This document shows, piece after piece, positions 7,794 to 16,328 of a DNA stretch of 17,450 nucleotides. The notes below the pieces were generated by a model. That model saw only the letters and a list, made by a program, of their open reading frames with translations, ran no database searches and was not told the DNA's origin. The stretch is from JBEBXQ01 sp040391535 (GTDB lineage: Bacteria; Bacteroidota; Bacteroidia; Cytophagales; Spirosomataceae): positions 1-17,450 of the forward strand of contig JBEBXQ010000106.1 of NCBI GenBank assembly GCA_040391535.1, given 5' to 3'. The number at the start of each line of letters is the position of its first letter. Position 1 is the stretch's first letter. A program made the translations under genes and the position numbers.

Positions 7794-8528
7794 ATGAAAT
7801 CCATCCTGACCAGTCTTATGTTGTCTTTATTTTTCTTCTCCTGCCAGACGGGTAAAGAGGCGGAAAACTACGCGTCGGAAACGCTGAAAATCGACCAGAT
7901 TTCACCACATGTATATCAGCATACTTCCTTTCTGCAAACGGAGAGTTTCGGGAATGTGCCTTGTAACGGCATGATCGTTTTTGAAGGGAACGAAGCGGTT
8001 ATTTTTGATACGCCCACTAATAATGAAGTGTCGGAAGAGTTGCTCAGCTGGGTTGAGAATGAATTGAAATGTAAGGTGAAGGCGGTCATTTCAACGCATT
8101 TTCATGAAGACTGTACCGGTGGACTGGACGCATTTCACCGTCATCAGATTCCTTCCTATGCTTATCATAAAACACTGGAGTCAGCCCGTTCCGCAGGGGT
8201 TCCTGTTCCTAAGAATGGATTTGATGAAAAACTGGATCTGTCGCTGGGCAGCAAAAAAATAATTGCTGAATTTTTTGGGGAAGGGCATACCCGGGATAAT
8301 ATTATCGGGTATTTTCCTGCGGAAAAAGTGATGTTCGGCGGTTGCCTGATCAAAGAGCTGAAAGCAGGAAAAGGGTATCTGGGCGATGCCAATGAAGCAG
8401 CCTGGCCTGCTACGGTAAAAGCGGTAAAACAAAAGTATGCCGATGCGGAAATCATTATCCCCGGGCATGGACAGCATGGCGGACAGGAGTTACTGGATTA
8501 TACCATCAGATTATTTGAGGGGGAATAA
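7794..8528 (+). CDS. Subclass B1 metallo-beta-lactamase-like lipoprotein
   Basis: This 244-residue zinc hydrolase is predicted to open the beta-lactam ring of carbapenems and other beta-lactams in the periplasm. All B1 zinc ligands are visible. The first site is His102, His104 (T-H-F-H-E-D-C-T-G-G) and His165 (G-E-G-H-T-R-D-N). The second is Asp106, Cys184 (F-G-G-C-L-I-K) and His225 (P-G-H-G). Lys187 and Asn200 take the places of substrate-binding Lys224 and Asn233. The flexible loop (about 43-60) ends in N-V-P-C-N-G-M-I-V, close to the V-P-S-N-G-M-I-V I recall from CcrA, and residues 135-142 also resemble CcrA. Cys17 in F-F-S-C suggests a lipoprotein signal. It has its own promoter region, with no transposon or resistance genes nearby. 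Activity is inference; a related hydrolase of other substrates is possible but less likely given the complete B1 set. Confidence 0.88.
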   Translation: MKSILTSLMLSLFFFSCQTGKEAENYASETLKIDQISPHVYQHTSFLQTESFGNVPCNGMIVFEGNEAVIFDTPTNNEVSEELLSWVENELKCKVKAVISTHFHEDCTGGLDAFHRHQIPSYAYHKTLESARSAGVPVPKNGFDEKLDLSLGSKKIIAEFFGEGHTRDNIIGYFPAEKVMFGGCLIKELKAGKGYLGDANEAAWPATVKAVKQKYADAEIIIPGHGQHGGQELLDYTIRLFEGE

Positions 8529-8548
8529 AAACCGTTTTCAGGCAGGTT

Positions 8549-9181
8549 TCATAACTGATATTTCAGATTGAGCATTCCCTGGAGATATTGAAGAGGCTGA
8601 GATTGGCCGCTTCCCATACCGGGCTGGTAATTGCGCTGGCGGCGGCCTATAAAATCCTCCCGTTTTACCCGGAAAGTATGTTGTACACCTGCTTCGAGCA
8701 ATAATTTTTTTGATAGTGTAAAACTGAAACCCGCATTGACTGCAGGACTCATGATGAACCCCTTTGCCTGTAATGGTGTTGGTACAAACGATGCAGGAGG
8801 AGCGTCATCCAGGCTGGCAGTCATCGCCTTTTGATGATATTGTGAGCCGATAATCAATATCCCTGCAAAAATATTGCTGGCAGGTTTCCGTCCTTTCAGA
8901 CTGGCCAGGTAAACACGTCCGCCGAGTTTAAAAAAAGCACCACTGGTTTTACGGTTATCTATGGCTTCAAGCACATCTGCATCAACAAATCCGGTATGAT
9001 TTGTATTGAAGGTATAGCCTGTATTGAAGGTAATGCCATAGGCTGGTTGAGGCCGTAATTCAGAGGTAAGCTCCAGGGTTCGGGCGATCACCGGAACGGT
9101 ATTGATTCCCACATAGCCGGTAGCCTGGGCGGAGGCGTCCCGAAATGAAAATAAACATAATACGAATAATAGCTTTTTCAT
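8549..9181 (-). CDS. Predicted outer-membrane beta-barrel-like protein, unknown function
   Basis: This 210-residue protein has a Sec signal peptide (about 1-19, ending D-A-S-A before Gln) with an unusual Arg in its hydrophobic part. The mature part is rich in alternating polar/hydrophobic stretches and Gly/aromatic residues, such as Y-G-I-T-F-N-T-G-Y-T-F-N and A-V-N-A-G-F-S-F-T-L. It ends in a strand-like L-N-L-K-Y-Q-L. This suggests a small 8-stranded outer-membrane barrel. I do not recognise the family. It converges on the MBL gene with only 20 bp between stops, and lies 81 bp downstream of the mosaic cytochrome gene on the same strand, so it could be the last gene of that operon. Confidence 0.7.
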   Translation of the reverse strand: MKKLLFVLCLFSFRDASAQATGYVGINTVPVIARTLELTSELRPQPAYGITFNTGYTFNTNHTGFVDADVLEAIDNRKTSGAFFKLGGRVYLASLKGRKPASNIFAGILIIGSQYHQKAMTASLDDAPPASFVPTPLQAKGFIMSPAVNAGFSFTLSKKLLLEAGVQHTFRVKREDFIGRRQRNYQPGMGSGQSQPLQYLQGMLNLKYQL

Positions 9182-9262
9182 AGCGTCGGGTTTTAAGTGG
9201 CCTTTTTAAATAAGAGCCGGCAGTTCAATAATCGTTGGAATGAATGAACATTTTTCCTCTCT

Positions 9263-11419
9263 TCAATTCAAAAATATCTCATCAATCAGCACCAGTTTGG
9301 GCCGTTCTTTTTCTTTCTGATAAGGTTTGGCTACGATTTTCAGGTACCGGACGTTTTGTGCCGGAAAGCTGATTTCCATTTTCTGAAGTGACGGGTCTTC
9401 TTTGGGAACGGGTAAAGCCGGGACTTTTCTGGCGATCAGCCGGACCTTCTCCTCGCTTTCTCCACCCCAGATCTCCACCAGCGCGGGCGGATAGATGCCG
9501 GTAGCTTCTTCCACCATGTGGCGTATGCCTACAGAAGAAAGGCGGATAGGCTGATTGAACCGGCAGACCAGTTGCATATCTTCATGACGCACACCTGCGA
9601 AATGATTAGCCCATGCCGGGTTATTCGCACCAAGATTACCCAGCTGGGTATCAAAAAAGGTATGGGCCCCTTCGGCCAGGTGCACGTGATTCAGGCGATT
9701 GAGCAGCTGTACGCTATCGGGTTTATAGGTATTCCTGAAAAACTGGAATTCGGTAATATCGCTTGGCAGCCAGCCTTCCTTATACCCTTTTACCCGGATG
9801 ACCGAAGCCGATTTCAAGGTAACTGGTTCAGAAAACAAGGGAGAAAGGCTGTCAGGATCGGAGCCATCGGTGGTATAATGCAGTTGTACATTTTTAACCG
9901 GGTGCTCAAGGCGGACCTGTGTTTGTTCCGGGAAAACCCATTGGCTGGTGACGGCCTGGGGCGGATTCAGTTTGAGTAAGGCCGTATCCTGATCCTGATA
10001 ATTACCGATAAATGCAATGCCTGGAAATGTTTTGATCAGCTCGCTTATTTCCTGATCCTTTATTCCCGTTTCCCAGATGGATACTTTCCGGAGTGATTTG
10101 AATTGAGGAAGTATCGCTTTTAATTTGCTGAATGTGACATTCGTGCCGGCCAGGTTAAGGTGGTTCAGATAGGGTAGCGTGGTCAGTGAAGACAACCCAT
10201 TGTCACTGATATTGGTAAAATTCAGATTCAATTCCCGTATGTTTTCAAGTTTGCTGACTCCTTTCAGATCCTGGTCACTCACCGGCATTTTACTCAGGTT
10301 CAGCTGTACAATCTGCTTTTTTAAAGGTTCCAGTTCGTCAATCTGGGCAGGAGTGTAGGCCTGACTGTTAAAAACGGCGACTTCCAGTGCCGGAGAATTG
10401 GTCGCAAGAGGGGCAATCGTCCGGTAATCAGAATTGAGTTTCAGGACTGTTTTTTCATCAGCTGCCGGAAAATCATAGGCTTCCGCTACTGCATCCTTTT
10501 TATCAAAGCGTTTGACGGCGAGTGAATAAAGTGAGGCAGACGGAGGCAAATTCATTATTTTTTCGCGGAAAGGGGTCTTGGCCTGAATCCAGGCGAGCAG
10601 CAGGGCTTCTTCCTCCGGTGTAAGCTGAGGCTTTCCTTTCGGCGGCATGTGCTTTTTATCATCCAATGGTAAATGGACACGCTCCAGCATTAAGCTCAGG
10701 TCGGGCTGACCAAAGTTAAAAAGGGCCCCGCTCTTTCCTCCTTTGGCAATAGAAACGGAGTCGGTAAGCATCAGCTCTCCTTTGATTTTTTCAGGATTGT
10801 GACAGCCTGTACACCTGGCATTCAGCACCGGTGCTATCAGATGATCGAAAACATAAGCTTCTTCCAGCGGAACGGTGATGTCATCCTGAGCCAGCCGCAC
10901 AGGTGCGGTCAGAAAATCTTCACCATGTGTTAAGGTGGCACCGAAATGTCCTGAAATCAGGACAAAAAGAGTGAGTAATCCGGTTAGTATTTTGACCGGA
11001 AGGGCTTTGTAAAATGTATAACCCTGTAATTTGTATAAAATGAAAGACAGGTAAAAAGCGACTACACCCGTCCATTTGTGCTGCCACAGTATGTCTCCGC
11101 CATACCCTTCTTCCTGTGAAAGAAAAATTCCCATGATAACCGTAATCCCGGTAAGCAGCGCACTGAAAAGCCACAATTGACGGAGGATGGTTTTTAATTC
11201 ATCTGAAACCATATCACCTTTTGAAAACCGGTAAAACTGAAGTCCGGCGGCGATAAGCAGCAGTACAATAGGGAAATGGAGCATCAGAGGATGCATTCTT
11301 CCTGCCACCTGTAACCACACAGGTACAATGAGGTAATGCTCGAATATCAGAATGAACGTAATAAAAACAACCAGAACAAACAGGACTTGTCCGGCAAAGG
11401 ACCCGATTTTTGTAAACAT
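9263..11419 (-). CDS. Membrane-anchored mosaic c-type cytochrome: DUF2231-like TMs, PSCyt1, leucine-rich, chitobiase-C-like and discoidin-like domains
   Basis: This 718-residue protein has five predicted transmembrane segments (about 9-29, 45-63, 81-100, 115-133, 143-160); the second carries H-P-L-M-L-H-F-P, typical of DUF2231-like membrane domains. A planctomycete-type cytochrome c domain (about 190-285) follows, with heme site C203-T-G-C206-H207 and a likely axial methionine M258 in H-M-P-P-K-G. Next come leucine-rich-like repeats (about 369-472), a chitobiase/hexosaminidase C-terminal-like module (about 497-560, Y-T-T-D-G-S-D-P), and a discoidin-like C-terminus (about 575-718). It probably exposes a heme plus binding modules to the periplasm. 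It is the third gene of the block, 34 bp after the DUF1501 gene. Substrate and electron partner are unknown; the C-terminal domain calls are less certain than the TM and heme parts. Confidence 0.85.
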   Translation of the reverse strand: MFTKIGSFAGQVLFVLVVFITFILIFEHYLIVPVWLQVAGRMHPLMLHFPIVLLLIAAGLQFYRFSKGDMVSDELKTILRQLWLFSALLTGITVIMGIFLSQEEGYGGDILWQHKWTGVVAFYLSFILYKLQGYTFYKALPVKILTGLLTLFVLISGHFGATLTHGEDFLTAPVRLAQDDITVPLEEAYVFDHLIAPVLNARCTGCHNPEKIKGELMLTDSVSIAKGGKSGALFNFGQPDLSLMLERVHLPLDDKKHMPPKGKPQLTPEEEALLLAWIQAKTPFREKIMNLPPSASLYSLAVKRFDKKDAVAEAYDFPAADEKTVLKLNSDYRTIAPLATNSPALEVAVFNSQAYTPAQIDELEPLKKQIVQLNLSKMPVSDQDLKGVSKLENIRELNLNFTNISDNGLSSLTTLPYLNHLNLAGTNVTFSKLKAILPQFKSLRKVSIWETGIKDQEISELIKTFPGIAFIGNYQDQDTALLKLNPPQAVTSQWVFPEQTQVRLEHPVKNVQLHYTTDGSDPDSLSPLFSEPVTLKSASVIRVKGYKEGWLPSDITEFQFFRNTYKPDSVQLLNRLNHVHLAEGAHTFFDTQLGNLGANNPAWANHFAGVRHEDMQLVCRFNQPIRLSSVGIRHMVEEATGIYPPALVEIWGGESEEKVRLIARKVPALPVPKEDPSLQKMEISFPAQNVRYLKIVAKPYQKEKERPKLVLIDEIFLN

Positions 11420-11453
11420 CGAAAAGGTAGTCTGCGCGTATATGTAAAATGAA

Positions 11454-12908
11454 TTAGCTGATAATATCCTTCACCACTTTCCCGGCCACATCGGTGAGAC
11501 GGTACCGGCGGCCAAGATGTTTAAAAATGAGTTTTTCATGGTTTATACCTAACTGGTGAAGTATGGTCGCATGAAAATCATGTACATGAACAGGATCTTT
11601 GACAATATTATAACCCAGCTCATCGGTTTCACCGTATACAATGCCGGGTTTGATACCACCTCCTGCCATCCAGATGGTGAAGCAGCGCGGATGGTGATCA
11701 CGGCCATAGTTATCAGGCGTTAATGTACCTTGCGTATAACTGGTACGGCCGAATTCCCCGCCCCAGATCACGAGCGTATCATCCAGCAGTCCTCTTTGCT
11801 TCAGATCAATAATCAATCCTGCCGACGCCTGGTCGACGTCTTTGGCCTGCTGGGTGATTTCATAGGGCAGGTTTCCATGCTGATCCCATCCCTGATGATA
11901 TAGCTGGACAAACCGGACGCCGTTTTCAACCAGTTTTCTGGCCAGAAGGCAATTGGCCGAGTATGTTCCGGGAACAAGGCATTCCGGTCCGTATAATTTT
12001 ACCATGGCGTCAGATTCTTTGGAAACGTCCATTACTTCCGGTATGGCGGTCTGCATCCGGTACGCCATTTCGTATTGCTGAATTTTGGCCACAATTTCCG
12101 GATCACCGAATTCCTGATAAGACAAATCGTTCAAAGAGGAAAGATTATCCAGCATATCCCGTCGTTGGGTTCGGTCCATACCTTCAGGATCACGAAGATA
12201 CAGTACGGGGTCTTCGCCTTTACTGAACTGTACACCCTGATGTACCGAGTCAAGGAAGCCGTTGGTCCAGAGCCGGGAATAAACACCTTGTCCGTTACCT
12301 ATCCCTCTGGAAAGGAGGACCGTAAAACTGGGAAGATTTTTATTGAGATTACCCAGGCCATAGCTCAGCCATGCACCCATGCTCGGCCGGTTGCCCTGCT
12401 GTGCGCCGGTTTGCAGGAAAGTCAGTGCGGGGTCGTGGTTAATGGCTTCAGTATGCATTGATTTGACAAAACATAATTCATCCACAATCCTGGCTGTATA
12501 GGGCATCAGATTACTTACCCAGGCTCTCGCCTCGCCATATTGCTGAAAATCCACAAATGACCCTACCAGCGGAAAAGACGCCTGTCCGGAGGTCATACCG
12601 GTAAGCCGTTGTGTTCCGCGCACAGATGGAGGAATCTCCTGTCCCCGCAGATCCCTGAGCCTGGGTTTGTAATCAAATAATTCCTGTTGCGAAGGAGCGC
12701 CATTCTGGAAAAGATAAATAACCCGCTTTGCTTTCGGGGCAAAGTGTGCAACACCCACGGGAAGGGCGTCATCATCTCCTCCCTTGCCGCTGAACAAATC
12801 AGGCATCAGCAATGAACCCAATGCTACGCTGCCCACGCCCAGACTCAGGCTTGAAAGAAAGCGGCGGCGGTTAAAATTGAATCCGTATTCGAGAATTTCC
12901 TTATCCAT
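11454..12908 (-). CDS. DUF1501 family protein, Tat-exported
   Basis: This 484-residue protein starts with a twin-arginine signal (N-R-R-R-F-L-S-S-L-S-L-G, residues 13-24), so it is exported folded and may carry a metal or other cofactor inserted in the cytoplasm. DUF1501 is related to the alkaline phosphatase/sulfatase superfamily. Candidate metal-binding motifs are W-D-Q-H-G-N (341-346), G-G-E-F-G-R-T (383-389), G-R-D-H-H-P (402-407) and H-D-F-H-A-T-I-L (443-450). Length is normal for the family. It sits between the PSCyt1-DUF1549-DUF1553 gene (39 bp upstream) and the mosaic cytochrome gene (34 bp downstream), the usual arrangement for this family. The reaction is not established; hydrolysis of a phosphate or sulfate ester, or a role with the cytochromes, are both guesses. 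Confidence 0.92.
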   Translation of the reverse strand: MDKEILEYGFNFNRRRFLSSLSLGVGSVALGSLLMPDLFSGKGGDDDALPVGVAHFAPKAKRVIYLFQNGAPSQQELFDYKPRLRDLRGQEIPPSVRGTQRLTGMTSGQASFPLVGSFVDFQQYGEARAWVSNLMPYTARIVDELCFVKSMHTEAINHDPALTFLQTGAQQGNRPSMGAWLSYGLGNLNKNLPSFTVLLSRGIGNGQGVYSRLWTNGFLDSVHQGVQFSKGEDPVLYLRDPEGMDRTQRRDMLDNLSSLNDLSYQEFGDPEIVAKIQQYEMAYRMQTAIPEVMDVSKESDAMVKLYGPECLVPGTYSANCLLARKLVENGVRFVQLYHQGWDQHGNLPYEITQQAKDVDQASAGLIIDLKQRGLLDDTLVIWGGEFGRTSYTQGTLTPDNYGRDHHPRCFTIWMAGGGIKPGIVYGETDELGYNIVKDPVHVHDFHATILHQLGINHEKLIFKHLGRRYRLTDVAGKVVKDIIS

Positions 12909-12947
12909 AGTAATCGGGTTAATGGGTATTTCTGATGGTTGGCCGGT

Positions 12948-15266
12948 TCAGGTTTTGGTAATGGTTTCTTCCAGATTGTACAAAGTGGTGAGTACACGCA
13001 TCATAGCAGCCTGCTCGACCTTATTCAGCTGTGGGTCCTGCGGGTATTCCCCGACAGCCAATACTTTCTCAGCCGAAGTGCCATCCAGTTCCTGGAGTTG
13101 TTTCTGATAATAGCGAAGCAGTATATCCACTTCTTCTTTTCGTGGCTGACGGCAGACAATCAGCCGGAAAGCCTTCGTAATGCGGGCCTCTGCCTCTTTA
13201 TTTTCTTTGAGTAAATTTCCCGCCAGTACCCTGGAGGCCTCCAGAATGGTCGGATCGTTCATCATTACCAATGCTTGCAGTGGTGTGTTGGTTTTGAGTC
13301 GCTTTACTTCACAGATATCCCGGTTGCTGGCATCGAAAATTGCCATGGAAGGGGGAGGGACTGTCCGTTTAATCAACGTATAAATGCCCCTTCGGTAAAG
13401 CTTGCTGCCTTTGTCCTGCTTGTAAATGGAAAGCAGGCCTCTCCCTGAAGTAGCGCCTTCCCATAAACCCGCCGGCTGATAGGGCTTAACGCTGGGCCCG
13501 CCGATGACCGGGTTCAGCAGGCCGCTGCTGAAAAGAACAATGTCCCTGACAAACTCAGCGTTGACCCTGTAACGTACACCGCGGGCGAGCCATTTGTTTT
13601 CCGGATCTTTAGCCAGTTTATCTTTTTCGACAACAGATGATTGCCTGTAGGTGGCCGACATCACCATTTGTCTGATCAGCCGTTTGATATCCCAGTTGTG
13701 TTCCATAAAATCAACCGCCAGCCAGTCGAGCAGCGCAGGGTGGGTGGGAAGCTCTCCCTGCATGCCCAGATCGCCGGTGGATTTAACGATACCCGTTCCG
13801 AAAAACTCCTGCCACAGGATGTTTACATAGACGCGTGCCGTAAGAGGATTTTGCCTGTCAAACAGCCATTGGGCCAATCCCAACCGGTTTTTGGGATATT
13901 TGTCACTGAATTTAAGGATAGACTCCGGTGTGGCGGCACTTACCTCTTCACCGGGGGCATCGTATTCGCCGCGGTTCAGCAGAAATGTTTTTCTGACTTC
14001 TTTCTGATCACCCATGACCGAAACAATCAGGCGGTTGGTGTCAGGCTGGTTAATAAATGTGAGTAAGGAATCTATATCCTTCCGGCTTATTTCCATTAAG
14101 GGGTTTTTGGCATACGTCTCGGGCCCGCCAATGACGGATTCAATACCCTTTTCATTGACATTGTTGAAAAAAGCAAACAGGCTGTAATAGTCTTTCTGAG
14201 AAACCGGATCATATTTGTGATCATGACAGCGGGCACATTCCATAGTAATACCCAGAAATGCTTTTCCGAACAAATCACTTCGGTCAGCGACATAAGAAAC
14301 CCGGTATTCTTCCGGAATTACGCCACCTTCTTCCGTGATTTTATGGTTACGGTTAAAACCTGTCGCAAGCATCTGTTCCATGGTCGCGTCAGGTACCAGA
14401 TCTCCGGCCAGTTGCCAGGTGACAAAATCCTTATAGGAAATATTATCGTTAAAAGCGTGAATAACCCAGTCGCGCCAGGGCCATTGGGTGCGGTAGCCGT
14501 CGTCCTGATAGCCATACGAATCAGCATAGCGGGCAATATCGAGCCAGTGTACGGCCATTTTTTCGCCGTATGCCGGATTGGCCAGCAACAGGTCTACCAT
14601 TTTTTCATAATCCTGCTCCGGATCTTTGAACTGCTCCATCAGTTCCAGGGTAGGCGGCAGGCCCGTCAGGTCAAAAGCGAGCCGTTTGAGCAACCGCTCC
14701 TTATCAGCTTCCTGGTTTGGTTTGAGATCGTTTGCCTCCATTTTCTCAAGAATGAAATAGTCAATTTCATTCCTGGGCCATTTTTTATCGGCTATTTTCG
14801 GGAGTTCTGCTTTTTGAGGTTCTGTAAATGACCAGTGTTTTTCGTATTTGGCGCCTTGCTTAATCCATTTTCTGATCAGGTCTATTTCTTCACCGGTAAG
14901 TTTAAGATTTGACGAAACCGGTGGCATTATTAACGTTGTATCTGTAGAAGAAATCAGCTGATAAACCATCGAGAGCTCTGGTTTTCCCGGTACAATAGCA
15001 TGTGCGCCAGGATTCTCGGCCAGCACTTTATAGGCTGATTCCGCATCATCCAGACGAAGCCCTGCTTCCCGTTTATTGGCATCCGGGCCGTGGCAGGCAA
15101 AACACTTATCGGAAAGGATGGGACGGATGTCAAAATTGTAACTTACATTTCCGGAGGAAGTGATAGAAGAACTTTCAGTCAATTCACTCCCCTGGCAGGT
15201 TTTCCACACGTACACCACAAACCCTGCCCCAGCAAGTAATAAAATGATTCTACTGAATAAACGCAT
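12948..15266 (-). CDS. PSCyt1-DUF1549-DUF1553 domain protein
   Basis: This 772-residue envelope protein has an N-terminal membrane anchor (about 7-22), then a planctomycete cytochrome c domain with heme site C55-F-A-C58-H59 and a possible axial methionine M115 in L-I-M-P-P. DUF1549 spans about 163-370, with the family motif C344-A-R-C347-H-D-H-K-Y-D-P, a second CxxCH. DUF1553 follows at about 455-715, including Q-N-P-L-T-A-R-V-Y-V-N and P-T-H-P-A-L-L-D-W-L-A. The anchor is followed by C-Q-G, but the residues before Cys24 do not make a good lipobox. It is the first gene of a three-gene block with DUF1501 and a mosaic cytochrome. The second CxxCH may hold another heme or a metal; the biochemical role is unknown. 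The ATG at 15266 gives a clean anchor start. Confidence 0.93.
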   Translation of the reverse strand: MRLFSRIILLLAGAGFVVYVWKTCQGSELTESSSITSSGNVSYNFDIRPILSDKCFACHGPDANKREAGLRLDDAESAYKVLAENPGAHAIVPGKPELSMVYQLISSTDTTLIMPPVSSNLKLTGEEIDLIRKWIKQGAKYEKHWSFTEPQKAELPKIADKKWPRNEIDYFILEKMEANDLKPNQEADKERLLKRLAFDLTGLPPTLELMEQFKDPEQDYEKMVDLLLANPAYGEKMAVHWLDIARYADSYGYQDDGYRTQWPWRDWVIHAFNDNISYKDFVTWQLAGDLVPDATMEQMLATGFNRNHKITEEGGVIPEEYRVSYVADRSDLFGKAFLGITMECARCHDHKYDPVSQKDYYSLFAFFNNVNEKGIESVIGGPETYAKNPLMEISRKDIDSLLTFINQPDTNRLIVSVMGDQKEVRKTFLLNRGEYDAPGEEVSAATPESILKFSDKYPKNRLGLAQWLFDRQNPLTARVYVNILWQEFFGTGIVKSTGDLGMQGELPTHPALLDWLAVDFMEHNWDIKRLIRQMVMSATYRQSSVVEKDKLAKDPENKWLARGVRYRVNAEFVRDIVLFSSGLLNPVIGGPSVKPYQPAGLWEGATSGRGLLSIYKQDKGSKLYRRGIYTLIKRTVPPPSMAIFDASNRDICEVKRLKTNTPLQALVMMNDPTILEASRVLAGNLLKENKEAEARITKAFRLIVCRQPRKEEVDILLRYYQKQLQELDGTSAEKVLAVGEYPQDPQLNKVEQAAMMRVLTTLYNLEETITKT

Positions 15267-15574
15267 AAATTATTTGTTGCCAAATCTTAATTTCAACATC
15301 CTATCAACAGGATAAGTCAGCTGTGTGTCTGTTTTACTATCGAAAACGATATGTAAGATACAATTTTTTTGCTGATTTATTATGTTTTAGGGAGGATTAT
15401 TGGCAATGATCCGACAACATGTATGCCGGTTATACCAGATTTTCTGACCTGAAAAGGAATCACTTTGAGAAGGATAACCTGGCTCGTGTACCTTATTTCT
15501 GAAGCCCTTTGTCATTTTCATCAGGTTTGATCTGTAATAATGCAATGATTGTTTTAATTTGGTAAGAAAAAAGA
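15267..15574. other. Divergent intergenic region between the PSCyt1-DUF1549-DUF1553 and SDR genes
   Basis: This 308-bp region serves two divergent transcripts. It holds an inverted repeat at 15338-15351 (listed separately), a weaker 5-bp inverted repeat at 15298-15302/15309-15313, and a short A/T-rich stretch (15361-15390). No box pair with correct Bacteroidota promoter spacing was found. A few short open frames (up to 27 codons) are present but show no support. Confidence 0.5.
15338..15351. promoter_or_regulatory. Inverted repeat, possible operator of the DUF1501/DUF1553 operon
   Basis: The sequence TATCGAAAACGATA consists of 5-bp arms around AAAA. It lies 72-85 bp upstream of the PSCyt1-DUF1549-DUF1553 start and 223 bp from the SDR start, so it more likely serves the minus-strand operon. 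The form resembles a dimeric repressor site; the regulator is not in the window. Confidence 0.35.
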
Positions 15575-16318
15575 ATGAAAACGATCCTGATTACCGGAGC
15601 GAGCCGTGGTATTGGCGCAGCAACGGCACTTCTTGCCGCTCAGCAAGGCTACGCAGTGGCAGTGAATTATTTGCGCAATAAAAGCGCCGCTGATGAAATT
15701 GTCGGCCGGATTACCGGAGCGGGAGGAACAGCAACGGCCATTCAGGCGGATGTTTCCAGAGAAGAGGAGGTAATGCGGTTGTTTGAGAAAGTTGACAAAT
15801 TAGCGGGGGATTTGCAGGTATTGGTGAATAATGCCGGTATTCTTGAAACCCAGATGCGGCTTGAAACCATGGATGCTTCCCGTTTGACCAGGATTTTTGC
15901 AGCCAATGTTACATCGGCTTTTATTTGTTCAAGAGAGGCTGTCAAACGGATGTCCTTACGCTATGGCGGAAGTGGCGGTGCCATTATCAATGTTTCATCG
16001 GTGGCTGCGAAAACAGGTGCTCCCGGAGAATATATGGATTATGCGGCATCCAAGGCGGCACTCGATGCAATGACGATCGGATTGTCAAAAGAGGTAGCCG
16101 CTGAGGGAATCCGGGTGAATACGGTGCGGCCTGGTTTTATCTATACTGATATTCACGCTTCCGGTGGTGATCCTTACCGTGTAGAAAGGCTAAAAAATAA
16201 TATTCCTATGCAAAGGGGTGGGAGCGCAGAGGAAGTCGCGGAGGCGATTCTGTGGCTGGCTTCTGATAAAGCCTCTTATTCGTCGGGTACTTTTCTGGAT
16301 GTGAGCGGGGGGAGGTAA
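15575..16318 (+). CDS. SDR family NAD(P)-dependent oxidoreductase
   Basis: This 247-residue classical short-chain dehydrogenase is a cytosolic, probably tetrameric enzyme that interconverts an alcohol and a ketone. The nucleotide-binding motif T7-G-A-S-R-G-I-G14 is complete, followed by N85-N-A-G88. The catalytic set is Asn111, Ser142 (in N-V-S-S), Tyr156 and Lys160 (Y-A-A-S-K). Arg11 together with N-Y-L-R-N at 31-35 favours NADP(H) over NAD(H). Length is typical. It resembles FabG-like and glucose-1-dehydrogenase-like SDRs, but the substrate cannot be assigned. It is followed after 10 bp by the DUF1572 gene, so the two are probably co-transcribed. Confidence 0.93.
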   Translation: MKTILITGASRGIGAATALLAAQQGYAVAVNYLRNKSAADEIVGRITGAGGTATAIQADVSREEEVMRLFEKVDKLAGDLQVLVNNAGILETQMRLETMDASRLTRIFAANVTSAFICSREAVKRMSLRYGGSGGAIINVSSVAAKTGAPGEYMDYAASKAALDAMTIGLSKEVAAEGIRVNTVRPGFIYTDIHASGGDPYRVERLKNNIPMQRGGSAEEVAEAILWLASDKASYSSGTFLDVSGGR

Positions 16319-16328
16319 TAATTGTTAA

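Noticed and set aside
8529..8548. Shared terminator between the converging MBL and outer-membrane protein genes
   Set aside because: The 20-bp gap contains no stem with adjacent T-tract in either direction.
14217..14831. Plus-strand ORF of 204 codons opposite the DUF1549 region
   Set aside because: Antisense shadow of a strongly conserved coding region; composition is that of a reversed frame.
15406..15447. 13-codon ORF preceded by a GGGAGGA sequence, considered as a leader peptide for the SDR gene
   Set aside because: Bacteroidota make little use of Shine-Dalgarno sites, there is no attenuator-like structure after it, and so short a frame is expected by chance.
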